Shown: in pieces, positions 1 to 9,111 of the stretch
Position numbering within the stretch: the stretch's first letter is position 1
How the letters are laid out: each line of letters starts with the position of its first letter
Assembly: GCA_013388855.1 (NCBI GenBank)
Contig: JACAEM010000008.1
Span: 1-64,000 of the forward strand
Reading direction: 5' to 3'
DNA length: 64,000 bases
From: Chloroflexota bacterium
Lineage (GTDB): Bacteria; Chloroflexota; Anaerolineae; Anaerolineales; Villigracilaceae
Position numbers and translations under genes: made by a program
The notes under the pieces: generated by a model
Told to the model about the DNA's origin: nothing
What the model saw: the letters and a program-made list of their open reading frames with translations, nothing else
The model's database searches: none

Positions 1-2371
1 GACGCGGCGTCCGGGTCGCGGTCGGCGTGAAGGTCTGCGTCGGCGTGTTCGACGGGGTGAAGGTCCAGGTCGGCGTGCGCGTCGGCGTGCTGGACGGGGT
101 GAACGTCACCGTCGGGGTGTTCGAAGGCGTGAACGTGAAGGTCGGGGTGCTGCTCGGCGTGCGCGTCGGCGTGTTGGATGGGGTGAACGTCACCGTCGGG
201 GTGAACGTCGCCGTCGGGGTGAACGTCGCCGTGAAGGTGGGCGTAAACGTGCGCGTGGGGGTACGAGTCGGAGTAGATGTGGATGTGCTCGTCGCAGTGT
301 TTGACGGGGTCAGAGTTGGGGTGAGACTCGGAGTTTGTGTAACGGTGGCAGTATGGGTCGGAGTCTGACTCGGGGTCAATGTCGCAGTAAAAGTGGCGGT
401 GGGAGTTCGTGAAGGCGTCTGTGTGGCAGTCGCAGTAAATGTCGGCGTGAAGGTCGGCATTGGAGTACGCGTCGGACTGGGTGTGAAAGTCAATGTATTT
501 GTCGGTGTGAATGATGGGGTCAGACTTGGGGTGAAGGATGGATCGAGGCAAATAGGGGTTGAATCGCTTCGATTCAGCGGATCGCGCGTGTCGCCGTATT
601 GGTCGTAAATTTTGACATATTGAATATCGGGAAACTGTTTGAGGTTTGCCATGAGGGGACGGGCAATCGTGTACAGTGTCCCGTTGGACTGGCATGTGCC
701 GGTCAGGTAAACATGCGCGACGCCGTCGGCATATTCAAGTTTGCTGTATCCGGTAAAACCGTTCAATACCAGAGCAAGTCCCTGGCTGCGCTCGATCCCA
801 ATTGGTCCCTGAAAATACTCGTCAAGGACGGCGCCGATAATGTTTCGAGAAGAGGGGACAAAGCGCGTAGCAGGGACCTCGTATGGGAGTTCGCCACTGA
901 TCAGCCGGTCGTTATCCGTGAAGTACACACTGACTTTCACATACAACGGCGTGCGCGTGACAGTGGGAGTCAGCGAGGGGCGCGGGGTGCGACTCGGCGT
1001 AAAGGTCGGCGTAATCGTGGCGGTCTTCGTTGGCGTGGATGTTCGCGAAGGCGTGACAGTGTTTGTCGGAGTCGGTGTGCGCGTGGCGGTGAAGGTGGGT
1101 GTAACTGTCGAAGTGATGGTTGGCGATGCAGTTGCCGTATTCGTCCTGCCGGGGGTGCTCGTCAGCGTGAACGTCTTCGTTGGAGGTGGAGTTCTGGATG
1201 GGGTGGCGGTAGCCGTCTTGGTCGGCGTGTGCGAAGGAGTGGCGCTGGCTGTTACGGTACGGGTCGGGGTGGAAGAAGGCGTTGGAGTGGGTGTTGCTGT
1301 GGAGGATGCCGTGACAGAGGGAGTGGCCGATGAGGTCGCTGACGCGGTACGGGTCTTTGTCGGTGTGTGCGACATTGTCATCGTCAGTGAGGGAGTTTGC
1401 GTCGGTGTGCGCGTCATCGTCTCAGTGGAGGAGGGCGTGACCGTGGCTGTGGCGGTGGCAGTGTGGGAAGGAGTAAAACGCGGCGTACGTGTAACAGTGA
1501 AAGTGGGTGTAACGCTTGGAGTCCACGTTGCCGTTGGCGTGAACGTCGCAGTCGGGGTAAGGGTATTTGTCGGTGTGAGCGTAAATGTCGATGTCGGGCG
1601 CGGAGTGCGTGTTGGGACCGGTGTCTGGGTTGGACGCGGGGTACGCGACGGGGCGAAGGTCGGTGTGCTGGACGGGGTGAACGTCACCGTTGGGGTACGG
1701 GTGCTTGTCGGCGTGAACGTAAATGTCGATGTCGGGCGCGGGGTTCTGGTGGGTGTGAGTGTCGAGGTCTCAGTCGAGGTCAAGGTTGAGGTGGGCGTAC
1801 GACTCGCGGTCGAAGTAGGGGTGGATGTAAACGTGGATGTCGGGCGCGGCGTATGCCTTGGCTCCACAAGCGGCAATGGGATGGAAGTCGACGTCGAAGT
1901 CTTTGTTGATGTCGAGGTGGGAACAGGCGTTTTCGTCGCAGTGGGTGGTGAGGTCGAGGTGGCAGTATTCGTTCGAGTCGGGGTGCGACTCGGTGTGAAC
2001 GTCGGCGTGACGGTTGGGGGTAAAGTCGCTTCGGGAGTGACCGTCGCGGTGGGTGTATCAGTAAACGTCGCGGAGGGAACCGGGGTCAGCGTCGGACGCG
2101 GGGTCCAGGTGGGGGAAGCGGTCGGGAATGGCGTCGGCGGAAAAATTTGATTTGCAACAGGCTGTCCAAACAAAGCGGATGCAACCGCAAAGGAAGCCAG
2201 CACGAAGGCAGCTGCCAGCCATTGCCAGCCAGCCACCATGCGGGCCCGGCGCGTGCGATAAAAAACAACAGCACGTGCAGATTGAAGGGAACGAATTCCG
2301 GCGCGTGCGGCAAGTAACGCCCCCACGGCAAGGAGAACAACAATCAGGATGATGACCGCACCAATGCCCAT
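1..2371 (-). CDS. Thr/Pro-rich membrane protein with a GerMN-like domain (partial, runs off left edge)
   Basis: An uninterrupted minus-strand frame runs from ATG 2371 to the window edge (790 codons, no stop seen). Residues 1-22 and about 45-70 are hydrophobic membrane segments. Residues about 72-470 and from about 605 on are low-complexity Thr/Pro repeats of the TPT, TPTAT and TFTPS kind, a stalk-like composition. Between them (about 475-600, positions 960-560) lies a non-repetitive domain. Its pattern (YVKVSVYF near its start, GPIG in the middle, GVAHVYL, then a late [10 protein letters not shown]) matches GerMN-type domains of sporulation and lipoprotein families. I infer a surface protein that displays a GerMN domain on an extended stalk. 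A TATAAT box lies 10 nt before the ATG. The long VGV-type plus-strand frames here are shadows of the Thr/Pro codons. Frame and composition are certain; the domain name is moderately sure. Confidence 0.75.
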   Translation of the reverse strand, partial: MGIGAVIILIVVLLAVGALLAARAGIRSLQSARAVVFYRTRRARMVAGWQWLAAAFVLASFAVASALFGQPVANQIFPPTPFPTASPTWTPRPTLTPVPSATFTDTPTATVTPEATLPPTVTPTFTPSRTPTRTNTATSTSPPTATKTPVPTSTSTKTSTSTSIPLPLVEPRHTPRPTSTFTSTPTSTASRTPTSTLTSTETSTLTPTRTPRPTSTFTFTPTSTRTPTVTFTPSSTPTFAPSRTPRPTQTPVPTRTPRPTSTFTLTPTNTLTPTATFTPTATWTPSVTPTFTVTRTPRFTPSHTATATATVTPSSTETMTRTPTQTPSLTMTMSHTPTKTRTASATSSATPSVTASSTATPTPTPSSTPTRTVTASATPSHTPTKTATATPSRTPPPTKTFTLTSTPGRTNTATASPTITSTVTPTFTATRTPTPTNTVTPSRTSTPTKTATITPTFTPSRTPRPSLTPTVTRTPLYVKVSVYFTDNDRLISGELPYEVPATRFVPSSRNIIGAVLDEYFQGPIGIERSQGLALVLNGFTGYSKLEYADGVAHVYLTGTCQSNGTLYTIARPLMANLKQFPDIQYVKIYDQYGDTRDPLNRSDSTPICLDPSFTPSLTPSFTPTNTLTFTPSPTRTPMPTFTPTFTATATQTPSRTPTATFTATLTPSQTPTHTATVTQTPSLTPTLTPSNTATSTSTSTPTRTPTRTFTPTFTATFTPTATFTPTVTFTPSNTPTRTPSSTPTFTFTPSNTPTVTFTPSSTPTRTPTWTFTPSNTPTQTFTPTATRTPR

Positions 2372-2381
2372 TAAGCATGAG

Positions 2382-2387
2382 ATTATA
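2382..2387 (-). promoter_or_regulatory. -10 box of the GerMN-protein gene
   Basis: TATAAT read on the minus strand ends 10 nt before ATG 2371, so the predicted leader is only about 3-4 nt. It faces the isopentenyl phosphate kinase promoter in the 79-nt divergent gap. Confidence 0.55.
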
Positions 2388-2438
2388 CTGCCGATTATTG
2401 GCAGGCGACAGCCGCTTTGTAAGTGTCATCACCTTTGT

Positions 2439-2444
2439 TACAAT
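2439..2444 (+). promoter_or_regulatory. -10 box giving a probable leaderless isopentenyl phosphate kinase mRNA
   Basis: TACAAT is followed by exactly 6 nt and then ATG 2451. A TTGTAA at 2417-2422 is a plausible -35 with a 16-nt spacer. No Shine-Dalgarno sequence can fit. Confidence 0.6.
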
Positions 2445-2450
2445 AGACGC

Positions 2451-3290
2451 ATGAAAGAACTTGTCTTCCTCAAACTCGGCGGGTCGCTCATTACGGACAA
2501 GACCCAGCCATACACCCCTCTACTGGATGTGATGGACGATCTCGCGCTCCAGATCAAAACAGCGCTTCAGACTCACCCGAACCTGCGTCTCGTTATCGGG
2601 CACGGCGCCGGCTCTTTTGGTCACGTGCCTGCCAGTGAATATCGCACGCGGGATGGGCTCCCTCCAAAATCGACCCCGCTTGCGCACCGTGAACGCGACG
2701 AGACCGAGGATAATTACTGGAAGGGCTTCGCCGAGGTCTGGTATCAGGCTTCGACATTGAACCGCTACGTGATGAAGGCACTGCACAAAGCGGAGATGCG
2801 CGCCATCTCGCTCCCGCCTTCCTCGAACGTAATTGCCAGCAACGGGCAGGTCTCCGTGTGGGAAACAACGCCCATCCGCATGGCGCTGGCGGCGGGAATT
2901 GTACCCGTTATCTTCGGCGATGTGGTCTTCGACGAGATTCGCGGCGGCACGATCCTTTCCACAGAAGACTTGTTCTTGCACCTTGCCAAAGCGTTGAACC
3001 CTGAACGGATTTTGCTGGCAGGTCTCGAAGCCGCGGTCTGGGCGGATTTTCCCGCGCGTACAACAAGGATCGAAGCGATCACACCGGCTTCGTTCGAGGA
3101 AGTCAGCGCGGGCGTTGGCAAATCGCACGGTGCAGATGTGACCGGCGGCATGGAATCGAAGGTTAAGCAGATGGTCGAATTGGTGAAGGAACTTCCCGAT
3201 TTGCAGATCCAGATCTTCTCGGGGAGTGAGCCGGGGAATATCGTCCGCGTACTGACGGGGGAAGTGCTGGGAACAGTAATCACAGCCTGA
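2451..3290 (+). CDS. Isopentenyl phosphate kinase
   Basis: 279 residues of the amino-acid-kinase fold. It would phosphorylate isopentenyl phosphate to isopentenyl diphosphate with ATP, the last step of the alternative mevalonate route. The N-terminus has the kinase Lys-Gly-Gly-Ser strand (LKLGGSLITDK). The family-defining HGAGSFGH motif, whose histidine separates this family from other amino-acid kinases, sits at about residues 51-58. A GADVTGGM-type nucleotide loop lies near the C-terminus. The start at 2451 gives a standard N-terminus and fits a -10 box 6 nt upstream; the longer frame from 2349 is rejected. The family is known from archaea, plants and some Chloroflexi. No mevalonate-pathway neighbours are visible. 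It precedes the folate gene by 104 nt. Confidence 0.88.
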   Translation: MKELVFLKLGGSLITDKTQPYTPLLDVMDDLALQIKTALQTHPNLRLVIGHGAGSFGHVPASEYRTRDGLPPKSTPLAHRERDETEDNYWKGFAEVWYQASTLNRYVMKALHKAEMRAISLPPSSNVIASNGQVSVWETTPIRMALAAGIVPVIFGDVVFDEIRGGTILSTEDLFLHLAKALNPERILLAGLEAAVWADFPARTTRIEAITPASFEEVSAGVGKSHGADVTGGMESKVKQMVELVKELPDLQIQIFSGSEPGNIVRVLTGEVLGTVITA

Positions 3291-3394
3291 TAACACCCAG
3301 CGTGACACAATTCCAAAAACGAGGGATGGATTGCTCTTGCCAAAAGAGTGAAATTTTTCGATAATCAGATTAATTTCGACAAAAGGAGCATAGT

Positions 3395-5380
3395 ATGGCA
3401 ACCACGAAAGCAAAAAGCAAGAAAGCCGTGCCAGCCAGGGGAAAGAAAAAAGTTGCGGCAAAGAAGCCTGTCGGAAAGAAGTTCCCATTCGCCCCCACCA
3501 AATTGAAACTCCTGCGCCCCGTCCCTTCGGACATCGAGATCGCTCAGGCGGGCAAACTAAAGCCCATCCTGCAGATCGCCAAAGAACTGGGGATCAAAGA
3601 GAACGAACTCGAACTGTTCGGTCCGTACAAAGCCAAGATCAAACTTGAGGTCCTTGACCGGCTTGCTAAACGCAAGAACGGCAAATACATCGATGTGACC
3701 GCCATTACGCCGACTCCGCTCGGTGAAGGCAAGACCACCACCACTGTCGGATTGAGCCAGGCGCTGGGCGCACACCTCGGCAAGAAAGTGATGACCGTCA
3801 TCCGCCAGCCCTCCCAGGGACCGACCTTCGGCATCAAGGGCGGCGCGGCCGGCGGCGGTTACTCGCAGATCATCCCAATGGAAGATTTCAATTTGCACCT
3901 CACCGGTGATATCCACGCCATTACCGCCGCACACAACCTGTGCGCCGCCGCGCTGGATGCGCGCATTTTGCATGAAGCACAAACCCCTGAAGATGAAAAA
4001 CTCTTCAATGCACTGTGTCCGCCCAACAAAAAAGGCGAACGCAAATTTTCGCCCACCATGCTTCGCCGCTTGAAGAAACTCGGCATCGAGAAGACCGACC
4101 CCAACGACCTGACGCCCGAAGAGCGCCGCCGCTTCGCCCGCCTCGACATGGACTATAGCGGCGTGCAGTGGCGGCGCGTCATAGACATCAACGACCGCAT
4201 GCTGCGCGAAATCACCGTCGGGCAGGGCAAGGAAGAGCAGGGCTTTGAGCATAAATCGGGCTACGACATCACCGTCGCTTCCGAACTCATGGCGATTCTT
4301 GCCCTCACCACCAGCCTCGAAGATATGCGCAAGCGCATCGGGCGCATGGTGGTGGCGGTCAACCGTCACGGCGAAGCCATCACCGCCGAAGACCTGGGCG
4401 TGGCGGGCGCGATGACCGTCCTCATGAAGGACGCCATCAAACCGAACCTGATGCAAACCCTCGAAGGCACTCCCGCCATCGTTCACGCGGGACCGTTCGC
4501 CAACATCGCGCACGGCAACAGTTCCATCATTGCCGATAAAATTGCCCTCAAACTCGCCGATTACGTCATCACCGAATCGGGCTTCGGCGCCGACATCGGC
4601 ATGGAAAAGTTCATGGACATCAAGTGCCGCTACTCGGGTCTCATTCCGCATGTGGTGGTGCTGGTGGCAACCGTCCGCGCCCTCAAGATGCACGGGGGCG
4701 GACCGAAAGTTGTGGCGGGCAAGCCGCTCGCTCCCGAATACACCGACGAGAATCTCGATCTGCTTCGCAAGGGCTTGCCCAACCTGACCCAGCACATCGA
4801 GAACGCCCGCAAGTTCGGCGTCAATGTGGTGGTGGCAGTCAACTCGTTTGCCACCGACACGCCTGCAGAACTGGAACTCATCCGCCAGGCGGCTCTCGAA
4901 GCGGGTGCGGTGGACGCGGTCGTCTCCACACACTGGATGGACGGCGGCAAGGGCGCGGTCAAACTCGCCGAGGCGGTGGTCAAAGCCTGCGATATGCCCA
5001 GCAACTTCCGCTTCCTGTATGACCTCGACCTGCCCATCAAGGACAAAATCGAGATCATCGCCCGCGAAATCTACCGCGCCGACGGGGTGGACTACACCCT
5101 CGAAGCCGAAGCCAAGATCGAGCAGTTCGCCAAACTCGGCTTTGCCAACCTGCCCTTGTGCATGGCAAAGACCCATCTCTCCTTCACCGACAAGGCGGAG
5201 GTGAAAGGCGCGCCGCGAGGCTTCCGCGTCACCATCAGCGATGTCCGCGCCAGCGTGGGAGCGGGCTTCCTCTATCCGCTGCTCGGCACCATGCGCACCA
5301 TGCCCGGACTCCCCACCCGTCCCGTCTTCTACGACGTGGACGTGGATCTCAAGACTGGCAAGGTGGTCGGATTATTCTAG
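3395..5380 (+). CDS. fhs: Formate-tetrahydrofolate ligase, long eukaryote-like form
   Basis: 661 residues. It makes 10-formyl-THF from formate, THF and ATP in cytosolic one-carbon metabolism. The phosphate-binding loop [19 protein letters not shown] is near residues 105-123, followed by [17 protein letters not shown] and, late in the protein, [16 protein letters not shown]. It is about 100 residues longer than the usual bacterial enzyme (about 560). Part of the excess is a middle segment with [13 protein letters not shown] and RRFARLDMD, which I recognise from the synthetase domain of eukaryotic C1-THF synthase. The first about 29 residues are almost all Lys, Ala, Pro and Gly and look like an added basic tail. 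AAGGAG 8 nt before ATG 3395 supports that start. A strong terminator follows. Confidence 0.95.
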   Translation: MATTKAKSKKAVPARGKKKVAAKKPVGKKFPFAPTKLKLLRPVPSDIEIAQAGKLKPILQIAKELGIKENELELFGPYKAKIKLEVLDRLAKRKNGKYIDVTAITPTPLGEGKTTTTVGLSQALGAHLGKKVMTVIRQPSQGPTFGIKGGAAGGGYSQIIPMEDFNLHLTGDIHAITAAHNLCAAALDARILHEAQTPEDEKLFNALCPPNKKGERKFSPTMLRRLKKLGIEKTDPNDLTPEERRRFARLDMDYSGVQWRRVIDINDRMLREITVGQGKEEQGFEHKSGYDITVASELMAILALTTSLEDMRKRIGRMVVAVNRHGEAITAEDLGVAGAMTVLMKDAIKPNLMQTLEGTPAIVHAGPFANIAHGNSSIIADKIALKLADYVITESGFGADIGMEKFMDIKCRYSGLIPHVVVLVATVRALKMHGGGPKVVAGKPLAPEYTDENLDLLRKGLPNLTQHIENARKFGVNVVVAVNSFATDTPAELELIRQAALEAGAVDAVVSTHWMDGGKGAVKLAEAVVKACDMPSNFRFLYDLDLPIKDKIEIIAREIYRADGVDYTLEAEAKIEQFAKLGFANLPLCMAKTHLSFTDKAEVKGAPRGFRVTISDVRASVGAGFLYPLLGTMRTMPGLPTRPVFYDVDVDLKTGKVVGLF

Positions 5381-5391
5381 GAAATAAGCCA

Positions 5392-5433
5392 ACAGACCCT
5401 GCGGACTTTTTAAGACCCGCAGGGTCTGTTTTC
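5392..5433 (+). terminator. Intrinsic terminator after fhs
   Basis: Perfect 13-bp inverted repeat (5392-5404 with 5417-5429) followed by a T run. It sits between convergent genes and may serve both. Confidence 0.85.
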
Positions 5434-5435
5434 TA

Positions 5436-7001
5436 TCACCGCGCGGATACGCGGTAGATCACCCCGCGTTTATCTTCATAGACCAGTTCCAGATCCGCAA
5501 TCTTTGCAAGCATACCCGGCGGAATCACATTGTTGTAGATGCTGTTTGGGATAATCCAGATGATATACCCCGGTTTGTCCCCTGGCCAACCTGCATAGGC
5601 TTCTGATATTTCGTTGATGTTCATTGTAGTGGAACGCGGCATTAACGGGGCATCGTGTCGCGTAAAAAACCAGACACCATCAGAGTAATTGCTGTACAAC
5701 GCCGCAGACGGATCCTGCCGGGCGATTTTCTGCATCTGTTTGATCACCGGGTTATTGTGGAACATCCGGTTGTTGTACACGTTATATCCGCTGGCTTCGC
5801 CCACTTCCCTCGAAAGGGAAATGTATTTCATCATACTCCACCCCGGATATGCGACCAACCACATGAAAAAAACTGCGACCAACGCTTTCGAAACAACCAT
5901 TCCACCGAACCGGATGTGAGGGAGCACCAGCGTATCCAGCACAAGGAACAGGATTACCAGCACGATCGATAGCAAGCCGACATAATATCGATCCGAAAAC
6001 AGGTCAGTATGGTCTGCGGTGGTCACGGTATACATCAGACCCAGAATCGTCAGCACAATGAACAACAGAGAAACGAATGGATAGGGCCGGCACAGCGCCT
6101 TCCCAAAGGTCGCCCAATTTTCTTTTTTATTAATCAGCAGGAGCAATATAACGATGACCGCGACCACGATCCACGGTTGATCGAACACAGGCTGCAACAA
6201 AGGATGGTAGGGAATAAACCAGTGCAGCATCTTCGAAATCGACAACCTCAGATTCTCCATCGGGAGGACAATGGAACCAGTTACCCCCCAAAAAGAGTTG
6301 TACTGCATCAAATTATGACCGATCATCCATGCTGCGATCGGCAGGATGGACAACAGCCCAAATAGGATGCCCTCACGGACAGCGGTCAGGATGCGGTCGC
6401 GGTGAGCGTACAAGATAAAGCACCCCCCCGCTGCGATCAGGCTGGCGCCCAAATACCGTTGCAGACATGCCAGCACAGACATGACAACCATCCACCAAAA
6501 GGAGCGGCGCGACTTCGTTTGCACATAATCTACACTGGCAAGCAGAAAGACCAGCGAAAACGTCACGAACAAAGGTTCAGACGCAATATTCGCGTGGATA
6601 CGCATCGCCATATCCGACGTCAGGATAAACAATCCGCCCAGATATTGAAAAACCGGTCTGTTCTTGAATGCAAGATATATGATCAGACCATGCAGGAAAA
6701 TATTGACGGCAAAGAGAAGAATGTTCAAAGACCCGCCCAGCCATACGACATCCATTCCCGTCAGTTTGACCAGCCCGGCAAGGACGAGCGGATACAACGG
6801 AGGCCACCACAGCAACGGTCTGCCGGTGTGGTCAAAAAATCCCCTTCCAGAGGCGATATTCTCGGCGGTGGATAAATATTTCGTGGCATCGGCAGAGACG
6901 CCGGGACCATATTTCGATGTCACGATCCCGACCATCAACGCACCGATCAGCGAAATCACAAGCAGAAACCAAAAGTACTTTCTATCCATGGAAAGAAACA
7001 T
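5436..7001 (-). CDS. GT-C family (GT39-like) polytopic glycosyltransferase
   Basis: About 521 residues with roughly ten hydrophobic segments. After the first membrane helix comes an extracytoplasmic loop with an acidic SADATKYL motif and then PLLWWPPLYPL. This matches GT39/ArnT-like enzymes, which use a lipid-phosphate sugar donor and place the catalytic Asp in the first loop. The soluble C-terminal part (about 410-521) would be the extracytoplasmic domain. Donor and acceptor cannot be told. The start is chosen at 7001 (MFLSMDRKYFW), with 6989 as the alternative; the longer frame from 7124 would overlap the divergent amidase. No clear Shine-Dalgarno sequence is present. The upstream ATTATAAT sequence carries a -10 box in each direction. 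Confidence 0.8.
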   Translation of the reverse strand: MFLSMDRKYFWFLLVISLIGALMVGIVTSKYGPGVSADATKYLSTAENIASGRGFFDHTGRPLLWWPPLYPLVLAGLVKLTGMDVVWLGGSLNILLFAVNIFLHGLIIYLAFKNRPVFQYLGGLFILTSDMAMRIHANIASEPLFVTFSLVFLLASVDYVQTKSRRSFWWMVVMSVLACLQRYLGASLIAAGGCFILYAHRDRILTAVREGILFGLLSILPIAAWMIGHNLMQYNSFWGVTGSIVLPMENLRLSISKMLHWFIPYHPLLQPVFDQPWIVVAVIVILLLLINKKENWATFGKALCRPYPFVSLLFIVLTILGLMYTVTTADHTDLFSDRYYVGLLSIVLVILFLVLDTLVLPHIRFGGMVVSKALVAVFFMWLVAYPGWSMMKYISLSREVGEASGYNVYNNRMFHNNPVIKQMQKIARQDPSAALYSNYSDGVWFFTRHDAPLMPRSTTMNINEISEAYAGWPGDKPGYIIWIIPNSIYNNVIPPGMLAKIADLELVYEDKRGVIYRVSAR

Positions 7002-7010
7002 ATTTTTTTC

Positions 7011-7018
7011 ATTATAAT
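7011..7018. promoter_or_regulatory. Overlapping divergent -10 boxes (ATTATAAT)
   Basis: The 8-bp sequence reads TATAAT on the plus strand (7013-7018), 7 nt before amidase ATG 7026. It also reads TATAAT on the minus strand (7016-7011), 9 nt before ATG 7001 of the glycosyltransferase. I see no convincing -35 box. Confidence 0.55.
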
Positions 7019-7025
7019 GGAAGCC

Positions 7026-8405
7026 ATGGACAAACCCGCCACATTGACCATCGAAGAAACTTTTGAACTCTTCCGCAAACGAGAGGCGACCGCTTCCAGC
7101 CTCGCCGAGAATTGCTTCCGCCAAATCGAGCGGCTCAATCCAGAACTAAACGCCTTCATCACCGTCATGGACCCGCGCGAAGCTGTGGAGGCACAGCGAC
7201 CATCCGAAGGCAGGCCCTCGACAGACGCGTTGCGCGGCATTCCCATCGCAGTCAAGGACCTCTTCGACACCGCGGGAGTCCGCACCACGATTGGCTCGAC
7301 CTTCTTCGCGGACAACATTCCCGAAACGGATGCATTCGTCGTCCAGAAACTCAAGGAGGCGGGAGCGATTCTCGTCGGCAAAACGAACACGCATGAGATC
7401 GCTCTCGGCGTAACCGGGAACAACCCACACTACGGCACGGCGCGCAACCCATGGGACAAAACCCGCATCCCCGGCGGCTCTTCGAGCGGGTCAGCCATCG
7501 CAGTGGCGACGGGCATGGCAGTCGCCGCGCTCGGCACGGATACGGGCGGGTCGATCCGCATCCCGGCTTCCTTATGCGGAGTGGTGGGGCTTAAGCCTAC
7601 GTTCGGACGTGTGAGCACGCGCGGCGTCTTCCCTCTCTCGTGGAATCTCGATCATGTCGGTCCACTGACGACCTGCGTCAGGGACGCGGCATTGCTGTTG
7701 CAGGTCATTTCCATCTATGACCCTCTCGACCCTGCCTCCATCCGCATGCTCACGGGCGATTATCTCGGTCATTTGGTTGATGACATGGAAGGGAGAAGAA
7801 TCGCGCTCGGCGTTGGTGAATTCGTCGAGTCATCCGACCCGGAGGTGCTGGACGCTGTCCGGGAGGCGGCGAAGGTGTTTGAGTCGCTGGGGTGCAAAGT
7901 GCAGGAGGTGAACGTCAATTGGATGCGGGAGGCCGCGCTCGCCAACAAGACGATGACACAATCCGACGGCGCGGCGGTGCACTGCGACCGCCTGCAGGAA
8001 TATCCTGAAAGGTTCGGGGAGGATGTCCGACGCCGATTGGAGGATGGCGCGAAAACCACTTCGACGGAATATGTCCTCGCAAGGCGCACCCAGACCGAGG
8101 TCAAGAAAAGATGCGAACAGTTCTTCGAATCACATGAGTTTTTGATTATGCCGACCACACCCATCGCCGCGCCGACCATCGACGGGCATGACGCGGTTGA
8201 ACAGGCAGGACGTCTGACGCGTTTCACCGCGCCATTCAATCTGGCGGGGCTGCCTGCCTTGTCCGTGCCATGTGGTTTCACGAAAGAAGGCTTGCCCATC
8301 GGTCTGCAGATCGTCTCGCGTGCCTGGGGCGATGCGAAGGTGTTGAATGCAGGTTACGCCTTTGAACAGGCGACCGAATGGCATAAGCGAAAACCGTCCG
8401 TTTAA
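7026..8405 (+). CDS. Amidase-signature family hydrolase
   Basis: 459 residues. Hydrolyses or transfers amides through a Ser-cisSer-Lys triad. The triad is visible: Lys in AVKDLFDT, the cis-Ser in GGSSSGSA, and the nucleophile region in [13 protein letters not shown], followed by [14 protein letters not shown]. It resembles GatA, but the text after GRVST ([16 protein letters not shown]) is of the free-standing amidase type and no gatB or gatC is nearby, so I do not call it GatA. The start at 7026 fits a TATAAT box 7 nt upstream. The in-frame ATG at 7017 lies inside that box. Substrate unknown. A hairpin with a T tail follows the stop. Confidence 0.88.
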   Translation: MDKPATLTIEETFELFRKREATASSLAENCFRQIERLNPELNAFITVMDPREAVEAQRPSEGRPSTDALRGIPIAVKDLFDTAGVRTTIGSTFFADNIPETDAFVVQKLKEAGAILVGKTNTHEIALGVTGNNPHYGTARNPWDKTRIPGGSSSGSAIAVATGMAVAALGTDTGGSIRIPASLCGVVGLKPTFGRVSTRGVFPLSWNLDHVGPLTTCVRDAALLLQVISIYDPLDPASIRMLTGDYLGHLVDDMEGRRIALGVGEFVESSDPEVLDAVREAAKVFESLGCKVQEVNVNWMREAALANKTMTQSDGAAVHCDRLQEYPERFGEDVRRRLEDGAKTTSTEYVLARRTQTEVKKRCEQFFESHEFLIMPTTPIAAPTIDGHDAVEQAGRLTRFTAPFNLAGLPALSVPCGFTKEGLPIGLQIVSRAWGDAKVLNAGYAFEQATEWHKRKPSV

Positions 8406-8442
8406 AGACACAGTCACCTTCAGGGTGACTGTGTCTTCTTTT
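8406..8442 (+). terminator. Terminator after the amidase; copy of a GTGACTGTC-type palindrome
   Basis: A 13-bp stem (8406-8418 with 8424-8436) is followed by CTTCTTTT. Its core words AGTCACC and GGTGACTGT recur at 11884-11922 and 37918-37952, so it may be a mobile or templated palindrome used as a terminator. Confidence 0.75.
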
Positions 8443-8447
8443 ACTGA

Positions 8448-9017
8448 TTATTGACACATTCCTATTTGCAAATTGATTTCCACGCACCCATTGACGGTGT
8501 TCTGTAGGGGAACGCAGCAATTGTTCGCCGTGTTGATGCCATAGCCGCGCGGACATTGTTCGGATTCCCGGTCCACGGGCGTAACACAGGCTGTATTGCA
8601 GACCCTTGCCCGGAAGGTGAAGCCGGGCGTACCGGTGCAAGAGTATTGCTGATTACCCTTGCGCAGACCTTCATTGTTGCATGTAAAGTTTGGCGTGACC
8701 GATTCGACGGTCGTCCCGGCGGGAAAGGCGTAGAGCGTGTAGGGCTTTTCCTGCGCGCAGAAGCGGTCGAGTTCGGTCGCAGTGGGAGCTTCACACCCCG
8801 TGACGGAATCCTCCGGTGAGCAGACCGGCAACCCCGGGGGCGGCAGAGTGACAAGCGGGACGGGGATCAGCGTTTCCGTGGGGACGGAGGCCGGCGAGGC
8901 GGTCGGTTTGACAATCGTCTGCGTGGGAATTGCAGTTTCGGGAGTGGACGCGGCAGGAGCGCCGCATCCCACTGTTAGCGCAAGTGCAAGAAAAAAGATA
9001 AGCAAGTTCTTTTTCAT
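8448..9017 (-). CDS. Cys-rich lipoprotein of unknown function
   Basis: 189 residues. An n-region MKKN, a hydrophobic stretch and a lipobox-like TVGC at about 15-18 predict a lipoprotein anchored outside the membrane. A short Thr/Pro linker follows, then about 130 residues with around 14 cysteines in patterns like CSPEDSVTGC, CPRGYG and NCCVP, ending in GMCQ. The same style (CPxGY, a CC pair, a final Cys-Gln) fills the C-terminus of the FGE-domain lipoprotein at 10268-11863. I infer a disulfide-bonded extracytoplasmic domain. A TACAAT box lies 21 nt before the ATG. No function recognised. Confidence 0.75.
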   Translation of the reverse strand: MKKNLLIFFLALALTVGCGAPAASTPETAIPTQTIVKPTASPASVPTETLIPVPLVTLPPPGLPVCSPEDSVTGCEAPTATELDRFCAQEKPYTLYAFPAGTTVESVTPNFTCNNEGLRKGNQQYSCTGTPGFTFRARVCNTACVTPVDRESEQCPRGYGINTANNCCVPLQNTVNGCVEINLQIGMCQ

Positions 9018-9098
9018 AGTTTCCAGATCGTACCGCTCATTGTAGTGGAAGCGAAAGGATTCATCATCCCCAAATTGATTATACCGTCAGCGGGATGG

Positions 9099-9104
9099 TA
9101 TGAT
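9099..9104 (+). promoter_or_regulatory. -10 box giving a probable leaderless acyltransferase mRNA
   Basis: TATGAT lies 7 nt before ATG 9112, with TTGATT at 9075-9080 as a -35 (18-nt spacer). This decides for the start at 9112 over the in-frame 9100. Confidence 0.6.
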
Positions 9105-9111
9105 TTGCGCC

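Noticed and set aside
1-2100. Short near-tandem repeats that could suggest a CRISPR array
   Set aside because: Units are irregular and codon-periodic, with no spacers of constant length; they encode Thr/Pro repeats.
27-2150. Long plus-strand frames rich in Val-Gly repeats
   Set aside because: They are the complement of minus-strand Thr/Pro codons. The minus frame has membrane helices, a start with a -10 box and a globular domain.
3557-5176. 539-codon minus-strand frame opposite fhs
   Set aside because: Shadow of a well-conserved gene; no motif or ribosome site.
7026-8405. GatA (tRNA amidotransferase subunit)
   Set aside because: The amidase signature is present, but the following segment and the absence of gatB/gatC fit a free-standing amidase.
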